A program made the translations under genes and the position numbers. The notes under the pieces were generated by a model. The model did no database searches. It was not told the DNA's origin and saw only the letters and a program-made list of their open reading frames with translations. Of a DNA stretch of 64,000 nucleotides, positions 51,328 to 60,146 are shown in pieces. This DNA is from CALINF01 sp039980455 (GTDB lineage Bacteria > Pseudomonadota > Gammaproteobacteria > Pseudomonadales > Halieaceae): positions 251,975 through 315,974 of the forward strand of contig JBDXCG010000006.1 in NCBI GenBank assembly GCA_039980455.1. The letters are read 5' to 3'. The stretch's first letter is position 1. Every line of letters starts with the position of its first letter.

Positions 51328-54300
51328 ATGAAAATGTCAGCGATACAAACACTGGGCTTGGTTCTTGCCACTTTGCTATTGGGTTATGGGCAATTCTCAC
51401 ATGCTGAGGATACGGACCTTTTTCTAGGAATTCCGACTTCAGCCGCGGATGCGCCGAATGTGCTGTTTGTGATTGATAATACGGCAAACTGGTCACAGAC
51501 GGGGCCTGATGGTAGACCTGCCTGGACATCTGAAGCCGAAGCACTCGCGGAGATTTTTCGGAACCTGGAAGAGGACGTGGTGAACGTCGGCTTCATGTTC
51601 TACACCGAAACAGGGGGAGGCAATAGCAATACCGATGGCGCTTACGTACGATCCGCTATTCGTTTTATGGACTCCGCAACTAAAGAGCTATACGCCCAGC
51701 AGATAGAAGGGTTCGACATTAATGACGATAAGTCTAATGGTGGTAAAGCGGGACTGGCGATGGCTGAGGCCTATCTCTATTTTACGGCGGACTCGCCTGA
51801 GGCCGGCAATGACAAGAACAAAACGGACTACTTGAACAACCCGGATGGGGTTATCAGTGCGGGAAATATAACCGTAACTGATGGTGTCCTCTGTGGCTAC
51901 AAGGGAAATGGCGATCCAAAATCCTGCTCTGTTTATTCGCCGGGTGGAATAACAGCGGATGGCGCTGTGTGGGCGCTGCCGGGTAACGCGCTAACCAGTA
52001 AAAGTGGCGATCCCTACGTTAGCCCTTTGCCTGCGAATTTTTGCGGCAAGAACTATATCATTTACATGAGTAACGGAGCGGCCCAGGATAATACGTCCGA
52101 TATCAGGCGCGGCGAAGAAATATTGTCTGGTCTTGGCGGAGATACCACCCAGATAGCCATTACGCCCAGCGGTAGTGCTAAGAACCCCTCAGATGAGTGG
52201 GCGCGCTTTATGGCATCCGACGACGCTGCAACCAACGTTACTGTGTTTACTATCGATATCAATAAGGTTACGACTGGGCAGGGTCCGGGCTGGACCGCAC
52301 TGCTAAAAAGCATGGCGGATGAGTCAGGTGGAAACTACTACGATGTAGGTTCCGATGTGGCGGACATTAGCGGCGCTGTAAATGACGCTTTGAGCCGGAT
52401 TCTTTCAGTGAATTCAGTTTTTGCGTCTGTTGCACTACCTGCTAGCGCGAATACGCAAAGTACGTTTATTAATCAGGTGTTTATCGGACTGTTTCGACCC
52501 GACGCGGACGCAAATCCACGGTGGCCTGGCAACTTGAAGCAATACAAACTGGGGCTCGATAACTCGAATGACCTCAGGGTCCTCGATGTGAACAACAATG
52601 CCATCATAGATGGTGGAACCGGATTTATCACGGCCTGCGCAAGAAGCATCTGGACGCCATCACCCACGTTAACCTCGTCGGATTCCTATTGGTCCTTTCT
52701 TACCGAGGGTGATCGTCTAGGCGACTGTATCGCTCAAGACCCTAATAATGTGTCGAACTTCCCCGATGGATCTGTTGTAGAGAAAGCCGGACAGGCCTAC
52801 GTTACCCGTCAGCTCACACCGGGTACAACCAATAGTGCAACGGGTGCTCGCAAAGTTCTTACGTGCACTGCAACAGGCGCCAGTTGTGCAACAACATTGA
52901 CGAATTTTCAGGACAACAATTCAGCTATTACCGAAGCGGCACTTGTTGCTGATGACGCTGATGACCGAACAGCTGTGATCAATTGGGCGCGAGGATTAGA
53001 CAATCTGGATGAGAATGACAATAGTAATGAGACGGAAATGCGTCCATCGGTGCACGGTGACGTGATTCACTCCGAGCCGGTCGCTATTGACTATGCGTCG
53101 GATCCAAACTCACCTCAGGTCGTGGTTTTCTACGGGGCAAACGACGGTATGCTGCGTGCGATCAATGGAAGTCGCGATAGCGCACATAATAGCGCTAATG
53201 CGGGCGCTGAGTTCTGGACGTTCGTGCCACCTAGTATCTACCCGATGCTTAAGAAGAATAGGGACAATGACGTACCCGTTAATTTTCCAGCTAGTGGCAC
53301 ATCCGCGGCGACTAGTGGGCAACAGAAGCCTTATGGTGCGGACGGCCCGTTAACTGCGTTTGTTGGCGACTATGGCGCCGGCGACAAAAGGTATCTTTAT
53401 GCGGGGCTGAGACGAGCCGGCCGGACTGTTTACGCGATGGATGTGACAAGTATCAATAGTCCGGCTTTGCTGTGGCGTCAGGGGTGTCCGAATCTCGACA
53501 ATGACACAGGGTGTACCAGTACCGACTGGGAAGATATTGGCCAAACCTGGTCGCCCATGATGGTTGCTGAGATAGAGGGCCGTTCGAACCCCGTGATACT
53601 GATGGGCGGTGGTTACGATAACTGTGAGGACTTTGACAATAATTCAACAATGAATAATGACTGCGTTGCTGCAGATAAGGGCGATGTTATTTTCGTGCTC
53701 GATGCTGTAACCGGCGCTATCTTGCAGAAGCTGCCAACAGATCGTGCGGTGGTGGGCGAGGTTCGAATTGTAAATGTCAGTGATGCTTTGTTAGCACCAA
53801 AAGAGATTCAGTTTGCCTACGCAGCTGATATGGGCGGCAATGTTTATCGAATATCTGGCGCTGATGCGAATACAGCGATTGGAACAACGTTGCCTTCAAA
53901 TACAACAGGTGCAGGGTGGACGATCACCAAGATAGCCAGCCTTGGGTGTGATACAACCGCTACGTGCTTGGGTAACAGGAAGTTCATTTTTGGTCCTGAC
54001 GTTGTGCGTATACCCAAAACAGACAAGCTGGCGATACTTATTGGCTCAGGCGATCGTGAAAAGCCTCTCGCAGATTATGGTGCAGCGGCAGCCGTGCAGA
54101 ACTATTTCTTCTCATTGACCGACCAACCGACGAATGCAACATGGTTCGACGACCCGTCTCCTGCCGTTTGTGGCACGGATCTGGTTTGCCTTTCTACGTT
54201 AACGCCGGTTACTTCGAGCGGGCCGGTAGTAGCGGATACGCCGATAGCTGATCAAGGTTGGAGAATGGCGATGCGCTCAGGGGAGCAGGTAGTGTCAGGC

Positions 54301-54621
54301 GCGTTGGTGGTATCCAATACGGCCAACTTCAGCACTCACATTCCTGTGCAGCCTGATGCAGCAGCCTGCGAAACGGACCTCGGTACGGCTACAACGTACA
54401 ACGTTGGCTATGATGATGGCGAAGGAGATCTTATCCCGATTACAGGCGGAGGTTTAGTACCTACTCCTGTAGCTGGAAAAGTCGTGTTGGATGATGGCAG
54501 CATCGTTCCTTTCTGTATTGGTTGCGGCGGAGAAGGGTCGGCAATCGGTGGCAGCAAGGTAACGAGTGGCATCGACTGGACCCAACCTAAGAGCCGTGTC
54601 TACTGGAATATAGTGAGATGA
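51328..54621 (+). CDS. pilY1: Type IV pilus tip adhesin / assembly factor PilY1
   Basis: PilY1 sits at the pilus tip and is needed for pilus extension and surface sensing. A Sec signal (to SHA, residue 26) precedes an N-terminal von Willebrand A-like domain (about 43-370). A C-terminal seven-bladed propeller follows from about residue 580, with VVFYGANDGMLRAING, KRYLYAGLRRAGRTVYAMD and ADMGGNVYRIS. The MIDAS motif reads DNTAN (50-54) instead of DxSxS. The usual calcium loop of the propeller near residues 815-832 shows no DxDxDG pattern. 1097 residues is within the family range. It overlaps fimU by ATGA. Confidence 0.93.
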   Translation: MKMSAIQTLGLVLATLLLGYGQFSHAEDTDLFLGIPTSAADAPNVLFVIDNTANWSQTGPDGRPAWTSEAEALAEIFRNLEEDVVNVGFMFYTETGGGNSNTDGAYVRSAIRFMDSATKELYAQQIEGFDINDDKSNGGKAGLAMAEAYLYFTADSPEAGNDKNKTDYLNNPDGVISAGNITVTDGVLCGYKGNGDPKSCSVYSPGGITADGAVWALPGNALTSKSGDPYVSPLPANFCGKNYIIYMSNGAAQDNTSDIRRGEEILSGLGGDTTQIAITPSGSAKNPSDEWARFMASDDAATNVTVFTIDINKVTTGQGPGWTALLKSMADESGGNYYDVGSDVADISGAVNDALSRILSVNSVFASVALPASANTQSTFINQVFIGLFRPDADANPRWPGNLKQYKLGLDNSNDLRVLDVNNNAIIDGGTGFITACARSIWTPSPTLTSSDSYWSFLTEGDRLGDCIAQDPNNVSNFPDGSVVEKAGQAYVTRQLTPGTTNSATGARKVLTCTATGASCATTLTNFQDNNSAITEAALVADDADDRTAVINWARGLDNLDENDNSNETEMRPSVHGDVIHSEPVAIDYASDPNSPQVVVFYGANDGMLRAINGSRDSAHNSANAGAEFWTFVPPSIYPMLKKNRDNDVPVNFPASGTSAATSGQQKPYGADGPLTAFVGDYGAGDKRYLYAGLRRAGRTVYAMDVTSINSPALLWRQGCPNLDNDTGCTSTDWEDIGQTWSPMMVAEIEGRSNPVILMGGGYDNCEDFDNNSTMNNDCVAADKGDVIFVLDAVTGAILQKLPTDRAVVGEVRIVNVSDALLAPKEIQFAYAADMGGNVYRISGADANTAIGTTLPSNTTGAGWTITKIASLGCDTTATCLGNRKFIFGPDVVRIPKTDKLAILIGSGDREKPLADYGAAAAVQNYFFSLTDQPTNATWFDDPSPAVCGTDLVCLSTLTPVTSSGPVVADTPIADQGWRMAMRSGEQVVSGALVVSNTANFSTHIPVQPDAAACETDLGTATTYNVGYDDGEGDLIPITGGGLVPTPVAGKVVLDDGSIVPFCIGCGGEGSAIGGSKVTSGIDWTQPKSRVYWNIVR

Positions 54622-55190
54622 TAATCAAGGCTTATCGGGGTAATGGTGTGACTAATGTTCACCAGAGCAACCGTGGCTTTTCTCTGATTGAGTTGATGAT
54701 TGTATTGGTCATTTTGGGGATCGTTCTTGCTATCGTTCTTCCAGGGTTCACCTCTAGCGCACTTACGACTCGCCTGAAAACGTATTCAAACGAATTGGTA
54801 GGTAGCGTGCGACTGGCGAGAGGAGAGGCTATTAAAAGAAACCGATCAGTGGTGCTGTGCGCTTCCACAGATGGTGCAACTTGTGCGGGGTCAGCGGGAG
54901 CCGATTGGACATCCGGATGGGTAGTTTTGGATCCGAATAGTGTTGTACTACTGCGTGAACAGGAGAAAGACACCGCTTACTCAATAAAGCCTACTAACAC
55001 TGCTCATACATTGACGTTTGATGCATCGGGGGTGGTCACACCAACCCCGCCTGGTTCAGCGGGCACTTCAAGTTTTAAAATTTGCAGGAAAACGCCTACG
55101 GTTGGTGCTCAAGAGCGTTTTGTCACAGTCACTACGATTGGCCAGACCAATATTATTGATCCGTCGTCCCCGAGTGGAACCTGTAGTTAG
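54618..55190 (+). CDS. fimU: Type IV minor pilin FimU/FimT-like
   Basis: GspH/FimT-family minor pilin. NRG before FSLIELMIVLVILGIVLA, with Glu+5, then SVRLARGEAIKRNRSVVLC and GADWTSGWVVLD, typical FimT/FimU segments. Four cysteines lie in the C-terminal domain. It is last in the operon, whereas in Pseudomonas fimU comes first. FimU versus a second FimT cannot be settled by eye. The start overlaps the pilY1 stop. Confidence 0.85.
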   Translation: MIIKAYRGNGVTNVHQSNRGFSLIELMIVLVILGIVLAIVLPGFTSSALTTRLKTYSNELVGSVRLARGEAIKRNRSVVLCASTDGATCAGSAGADWTSGWVVLDPNSVVLLREQEKDTAYSIKPTNTAHTLTFDASGVVTPTPPGSAGTSSFKICRKTPTVGAQERFVTVTTIGQTNIIDPSSPSGTCS

Positions 55191-55249
55191 TAGCCCATAG
55201 CGTAAAGGGGGTGCTGCCCAGCACAGCCTGAGCTACTGTAGAGCTCTTG

Positions 55250-55711
55250 TTATTCGCAATTGATGTCGATAAGTGCTTGGGCTTCGTCCTTCTGGGCCTT
55301 AATCTCCTCTTCATTGAGGTAGCGAAGGTCGCCATTGTCGTCTTTTACCCGTATCCGGGCATAATTGTTCAGCGTCACCAGATTTTCGGTTGCTCGGGCG
55401 CACAATTCAGAGTTCTTCTTAGGCGGTTCGGGCTTCGTTTCAACTTTTTCAAATTTGTTGCCAACTCTTGGGGTCGACTCTCTGGGAACTGCACCCACGT
55501 CGCCGTCAACTTGCCGTACTAAAGAAGAGCCGGTATCCACGACCTCATAATCTATCCCGGAGGGTGGCGGCCTATCACTGTGTACGGGATTGCCTCTGTC
55601 GTCATACCATCGATAATGCGTTGTGGCGGCATTCAATGTGTTGCCGACGCTGGCCACAGTAGCGAATAGCACAATCGAACATGCTAGTTTTTTTGTGAGT
55701 TTCAATGGCAC
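55250..55711 (-). CDS. DUF4124-type periplasmic protein
   Basis: A 153-residue exported protein. The signal peptide MPLKLTKKLACSIVLFATVA ends LNA, then HYRWYDDRGNPVHSDRPPP matches the DUF4124 domain (aromatic-W-D-G--V-SD-PP). A charged linker and a helical C-terminus with two cysteines follow. I use GTG 55711, which has AGAGG at 6 bases; the frame is open to a GTG at 55744. Such proteins often lie beside pilus and cell-envelope genes; function unknown. Confidence 0.72.
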   Translation of the reverse strand: MPLKLTKKLACSIVLFATVASVGNTLNAATTHYRWYDDRGNPVHSDRPPPSGIDYEVVDTGSSLVRQVDGDVGAVPRESTPRVGNKFEKVETKPEPPKKNSELCARATENLVTLNNYARIRVKDDNGDLRYLNEEEIKAQKDEAQALIDINCE

Positions 55712-55744
55712 CGGGAACCTCTGTTTAGCATCATTACTGTTCAC

Positions 55745-56198
55745 TAAAAGTACATCAATATCATGCTTTTAGCCATTGGGTACTATTCACATTGTAGGGC
55801 TCGCGCTGGTTGACTTTCCTCACTCTCGGTAAGACACTTACCGCGTCTTTCAAGTGGCAACGACTAACGTTGAGTACCCTCAGCCTCTGGTCTACCGTGG
55901 GAATACGATGATTTCTCCCGGCTGTTTGATAGTCCCGTATGCAATCTGTCTCGCATTGAGCAGGTTGTGGGCCCGACACTGCGCTACCCCGCAGGGCGAC
56001 CGATACGCTGATTCGTGTTCGATTACCCCCTTGGAGCGTTTTCTTGAGTTAGATCTCGAGCGAGTGTCGCGCGCGCAAATGGGGGTGGCGTCATTGCACA
56101 GATACCGGGTCAGGTGTCTGTTAGATAACGACCACACACTAAACATGCTTCGGCGAGGGTTACGCGTCGGGTATTTTGTTGTGCAGGAGTTATGTTCC
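55745..56198 (+). other. 454-base region upstream of ilvI, open in frame but no clear gene
   Basis: There is no stop codon in the ilvI frame from 55854 to the ilvI start, 115 codons. The encoded stretch is Cys/Arg-rich and unlike acetolactate synthase N-termini, so I do not treat it as coding. TTGACT at 55810-55815 is a possible -35, with only a poor -10 (GACACT) 17 bases later. I find no convincing attenuator: no short peptide with a run of Ile/Val/Leu codons followed by a terminator hairpin, although an ATG at 55908 opens a hydrophobic Leu/Ile/Val stretch. Confidence 0.4.
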
Positions 56199-57944
56199 GT
56201 GGAGTTGTTATCAGGTGGCGAGATGATCGCCAGATCCCTCGAAGACGAGGGTGTAGAATATATTTTTGGTTATCCGGGCGGTGCAGTTCTGCACATCTAC
56301 GACGCCCTGTTTAAAGAGAGCAAGGTACCCCATGTACTGGTGCGTCATGAACAGGCCGCTACCCATGCTGCCGATGGCTATGCGCGCGCAACGGGTAAAC
56401 CGGGCGTGGTGCTCGTCACCTCAGGACCTGGCGCAACCAACGCCATAACCGGTATTGCCACCGCTTACATGGATTCCATTCCCATGGTGGTGCTGTCTGG
56501 TCAGGTGCAAAGTCACTTAATCGGTGAGGATGCGTTTCAGGAGACCGATATGGTCGGCATTTCTCGCCCTATCGTTAAGCACAGCTTTATGGCCCGTCAT
56601 GCCACAGAGTTGCCAGAGATGATTAAGAAAGCATTTCACATCGCGGCAACGGGGCGTCCCGGACCAGTGGTTATTGATATTCCAAAAGACATCACGCGGC
56701 CCGATGAGAAATTTGAATACGTCTATCCTGATTCTGTAAAACTGAGATCATATTCTCCGTCGCAACGCGGCCATACTGGCCAGATCAAGAAGGCGGCAAG
56801 ATTACTACTGGGTGCCAAGCGGCCGGTTATCTACGCTGGTGGCGGTGTAATTCTGGGCGAAGGCAGCGATTTGCTGATTGAGTTAACTCAGCACCTCAAT
56901 TTCCCTATCACCAATACCTTGATGGGACTGGGTGCTTACCCTGGCAGCGATCGGCAGTTTCTTGGCATGTTGGGTATGCACGGATTCTATGAAGCCAACA
57001 TGGCCATGCACAATAGTGATGTGATTCTGGCAGTAGGTGCGCGGTTTGACGATCGCGTGACCAATACCGTAGAGAAGTTCTGTCCGGGTGCGAAGATAGT
57101 TCATATCGATGTGGACCCTGCATCCATTTCAAAGACGGTATCTGCAGATGTGCCTATCGTTGGCCCCGTGCAATCGGTTCTGCGTGAGTTGATTGATCAA
57201 GTCAAACAATTGCAAAGCAAGGAAGATGCGGTTTCGGACGATGAGGCGTTGGAGCGTTGGTGGCAGCAGATAGAAGACTGGCGCAGTGAGCATGGCCTGT
57301 GGACCGGCCGTCGATTCAATGAGAGCGACGCCATCATGCCGCAAGAGGTGATACAAAGCCTGTATCGCGCCACTAAGGGTGATGCGTATGTGACCTCGGA
57401 TGTGGGTCAGCACCAGATGTTTGCCGCACAGTACTACAAGTTTGATAAGCCTCGTCGCTGGATCAACTCGGGTGGTCTGGGCACCATGGGCTTTGGCTTG
57501 CCTGCGGCTATGGGCGTAAAGCTTGCCTTTCCCGATATGGATGTTGCCTGCGTAACAGGCGAGGGCAGTATCCAGATGAATATTCAGGAACTGTCTACGT
57601 GCACGCAATACAACACGCCAATCAAGATCATCAACTTGCGTAACAATTATCTGGGCATGGTGAAGCAGTGGCAGGATATGCAATACGAAGGACGTTATGC
57701 CATGAGTACCTATGAGGACTCATTGCCAGACTTTGTAAAGCTGATGGAAGCCTACGGGCATGTGGGTATTGAAGTGCACAAGCTGTCTGATTTGGACGCA
57801 GCCATGGAAGAGGCGTTTTCGATGAAAGACAAGCTAGTCTTTCTGGATGTGTTTATCGATCCGATGGAGCACGTATACCCCATGCATATTGCGCCTAACG
57901 GCTCGATGAAAGACATGTGGCTGAGCAAGAACGAGAGGACCTGA
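56199..57944 (+). CDS. ilvI: Acetolactate synthase large subunit (IlvI type)
   Basis: The first common step of valine/leucine/isoleucine synthesis, using TPP, FAD and Mg. The N-terminal TPP half has the catalytic Glu in VRHEQAATHAADGYARATG. The central FAD domain has ARFDDRVTNTVEKF. The C-terminal TPP-binding motif is GEGSIQMNIQELSTCTQYN followed by NNYLGMVKQWQD. The GTG at 56199, 9 bases after AGGAG, gives MELLSGGEM at the same place as E. coli IlvI; 581 residues. ilvH starts one base after the stop. Confidence 0.96.
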   Translation: MELLSGGEMIARSLEDEGVEYIFGYPGGAVLHIYDALFKESKVPHVLVRHEQAATHAADGYARATGKPGVVLVTSGPGATNAITGIATAYMDSIPMVVLSGQVQSHLIGEDAFQETDMVGISRPIVKHSFMARHATELPEMIKKAFHIAATGRPGPVVIDIPKDITRPDEKFEYVYPDSVKLRSYSPSQRGHTGQIKKAARLLLGAKRPVIYAGGGVILGEGSDLLIELTQHLNFPITNTLMGLGAYPGSDRQFLGMLGMHGFYEANMAMHNSDVILAVGARFDDRVTNTVEKFCPGAKIVHIDVDPASISKTVSADVPIVGPVQSVLRELIDQVKQLQSKEDAVSDDEALERWWQQIEDWRSEHGLWTGRRFNESDAIMPQEVIQSLYRATKGDAYVTSDVGQHQMFAAQYYKFDKPRRWINSGGLGTMGFGLPAAMGVKLAFPDMDVACVTGEGSIQMNIQELSTCTQYNTPIKIINLRNNYLGMVKQWQDMQYEGRYAMSTYEDSLPDFVKLMEAYGHVGIEVHKLSDLDAAMEEAFSMKDKLVFLDVFIDPMEHVYPMHIAPNGSMKDMWLSKNERT

Positions 57945-57945
57945 C

Positions 57946-58437
57946 ATGAGACGGATCATTTCTATATTGATGGAAAACGAACCCGGTGCATTGTCTCGGG
58001 TGGTCGGACTATTTTCTCAGCGCGGCTATAACATTGAAACACTCAATGTGGCAGCCACAGAAGACTCCACCTTGTCGCGTTTAACGCTTACAACCGCCGG
58101 GGATGATAAGCGCATTGAGCAGATCACTAAACATCTGAATAAGATTGTGGATGTCGTAAAATTGGTTGATCTTACGGAAGGCGCGCACGTTGAGCGTGAT
58201 CTTATGCTGATTAAAGTACGTGCACACGGTTCGCAGCGCGACGAGGTGAAGCGCACAGTGGACATATTTCGGGGTCAGATCGTGGATGTGGGTCCGAACG
58301 TGTATACGATTCAGCTTACCGGTACCAGTGACAAGCTGGACTCCTTCGTTGCGGCGATGGGTGATGCGGATATCCTGGAAGTAGTGCGTAGCGGCGTAGC
58401 GGGTATCTCACGAGGTGACAAGATACTGTCACTGTAG
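57946..58437 (+). CDS. ilvH: Acetolactate synthase regulatory small subunit
   Basis: Binds valine for feedback inhibition and raises activity of the large subunit. An N-terminal ACT domain (MRRIISILMENEPGALSRV, then GLFSQRGYNIETLNVA) precedes the C-terminal ALS_ss_C domain (RDLMLIKVRAHGSQRDEV). The length of 163 is normal. AGAGGA lies before the ATG. Confidence 0.97.
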   Translation: MRRIISILMENEPGALSRVVGLFSQRGYNIETLNVAATEDSTLSRLTLTTAGDDKRIEQITKHLNKIVDVVKLVDLTEGAHVERDLMLIKVRAHGSQRDEVKRTVDIFRGQIVDVGPNVYTIQLTGTSDKLDSFVAAMGDADILEVVRSGVAGISRGDKILSL

Positions 58438-58507
58438 TACGTGGATTCTTCGGCAAGTGTTGCTGGTCAAAAACCAAGACTGAATAACTTGAACAATTAG
58501 CAGAAAC

Positions 58508-58541
58508 AAAAAGGGGCCGCTTGCTAGCGGCCCCTTTTTTT
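58508..58541. terminator. Bidirectional rho-independent terminator between ilvH and ilvC
   Basis: AAGGGGCCGC, a TTGCTA loop and GCGGCCCCTT are flanked by A-rich and T-rich runs, so it can end transcription from both convergent genes. Confidence 0.93.
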
Positions 58542-58561
58542 GCGCGCGTACAACGATGTAG

Positions 58562-60034
58562 TTAAACGATACGCTTCATCGCAGTCATGTAACCGCGTAG
58601 CTTGGTGCCAATCACTTCAACCGGGTGCGATCTTATTGCTTCGTTCACGGTGATCAGTTCCGCATTGTCCACGCCGTTATCGCCTTCCATTCCTTTTCCG
58701 ATCACGTCGGTGTCCATTTTGGTCATGAAGTCTGCTAACAAGGGCCGGCAAGCATGGTCGAAAAGATAGCAACCGTATTCAGCAGTGTCGGAGATCACGA
58801 CGTTCATCTCGTAGAGCTTCTTACGAGCGATGGTGTTGGCGATGAGCGGTGTCTCATGTAGGGACTCGTAGTAAGCCGACTCTTCGATGATGCCCGCATC
58901 AACCATGGTTTCAAATGCCAGCTCAACGCCTGCTTTGCACATCGCGATCATTAGGATGCCGTGATCGTAGTACTCCTGCTCGGCGATCTCCTGCGAGGTG
59001 TTGGCGGATTTTTCGAACGCTGTTTCTGCCGTTGCCGCGCGCCAGCTCAGTAAGTTGATATCGTCGTTGGCCCAGTCTTCCATCATGGTGGTGGAGAAAT
59101 GGCCTGTCATAATATCGTCCTGATGCTTTTCATATAGCGGACGCATGATCGTCTTTAATTCTTCGGCAAGGTGAAATGCGCGAATCTTAGCGGGGTTAGA
59201 AAGGCGATCCATCATGTTGGTGATGCCGCCGTATTTCAGACCTTCAGTCACTGTCTCCCAGCCATACTGGATTAACTTGGAGGCGTACTCGGGTGCGATG
59301 CCCTTCTGAACCATCTTGTCAAAACACAGAATTGAACCTGTTTGGAGCATGCCACAGAGAATGGTTTGCTCGCCCATCAGGTCAGATTTCACTTCTGCGA
59401 TAAACGAAGACTGCAAAACACCGGCACGATGACCGCCTGTGCCTGCAGCGTAGGCCTTGGCCAGTTCCATGCCGTCGCCGTTGGGGTCGTTTTCGGTATG
59501 TACGGCGATGAGCGTGGGAACACCAAAGCCGCGTTTGTACTCTTCCCTGACCTCAGTGCCCGGGCATTTGGGGGCTACCATGATTACCGTGAGGTCATCA
59601 CGAATCTGCATGCCTTCTTCCACGATATTAAAGCCGTGGGAATAAGACAGGCAGGCGCCGTGCTTCATTAACGGCATTACGTCGTTCACGACTGCGGTGT
59701 GTTGCTTGTCGGGTGTCAGGTTCAGAACCAGGTCTGCCGTAGGAATCAGCTCTTGGTAAGTGCCCACGGTAAAGCCATTCTCAGTAGCGTTCTTCCACGA
59801 CTGGCGCTGCTCGGCAATGGCGCTCTCGCGCAGGGTATAGGAAACATCCAGGCCACTGTCGCGCAAATTTAGACCTTGGTTTAATCCTTGCGCGCCGCAG
59901 CCGACAATCACCAGCTTCTTGCCTTTGAGCTTTTCAACGCCATCGGCAAACTCCGACTGATCCATAAAGCGGCATTTTCCGAGCTGCAGCAGCTGCTTGC
60001 GCAGGGGTAGTGTGTTGAAATAATTCTGTCCCAT
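58562..60034 (-). CDS. ilvC: Ketol-acid reductoisomerase, long class II form
   Basis: NADPH- and Mg-dependent second step of branched-chain amino-acid synthesis. The 490-residue length, with a duplicated C-terminal knotted domain, is the E. coli type. VIVGCGAQGLNQGLNLRDSG is the NADPH-binding segment; APKCPGTEVREEYKRGFGVP and EVKSDLMGEQTILCG are active-site segments. The ATG follows AAGGA. The frame is open 108 codons upstream, into ilvY, which is a chance extension. Divergent from its likely activator ilvY. Confidence 0.97.
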   Translation of the reverse strand: MGQNYFNTLPLRKQLLQLGKCRFMDQSEFADGVEKLKGKKLVIVGCGAQGLNQGLNLRDSGLDVSYTLRESAIAEQRQSWKNATENGFTVGTYQELIPTADLVLNLTPDKQHTAVVNDVMPLMKHGACLSYSHGFNIVEEGMQIRDDLTVIMVAPKCPGTEVREEYKRGFGVPTLIAVHTENDPNGDGMELAKAYAAGTGGHRAGVLQSSFIAEVKSDLMGEQTILCGMLQTGSILCFDKMVQKGIAPEYASKLIQYGWETVTEGLKYGGITNMMDRLSNPAKIRAFHLAEELKTIMRPLYEKHQDDIMTGHFSTTMMEDWANDDINLLSWRAATAETAFEKSANTSQEIAEQEYYDHGILMIAMCKAGVELAFETMVDAGIIEESAYYESLHETPLIANTIARKKLYEMNVVISDTAEYGCYLFDHACRPLLADFMTKMDTDVIGKGMEGDNGVDNAELITVNEAIRSHPVEVIGTKLRGYMTAMKRIV

Positions 60035-60090
60035 GAGGGTTTCCTTGACTGGTTCTGATAGATGCAGCGCACGATACAGCGGATCTATGG

Positions 60091-60138
60091 TTGCGTAAAA
60101 CGCTAAATAGTAGAAACAGTATTGTGAAAAATGCAATA
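60091..60138. promoter_or_regulatory. Tandem IlvY operators in the ilvC-ilvY intergenic region
   Basis: Two similar dyads lie 31 bases apart. The first is TTGCGTAAAACGCTAA starting at 60091. The second is TATTG-N9-CAATA at 60120-60138. Both fit the LysR-type T-N11-A pattern. In E. coli, IlvY binds two tandem operators in this divergent region and activates ilvC with acetolactate as inducer; the same design is inferred here. Confidence 0.6.
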
Positions 60139-60146
60139 ATAGGTGG

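Noticed and set aside
55745..56198. Ile/Val/Leu attenuator in front of ilvI
   Set aside because: The hydrophobic stretch has no stop codon followed by a terminator hairpin, so the basic attenuator layout is missing.
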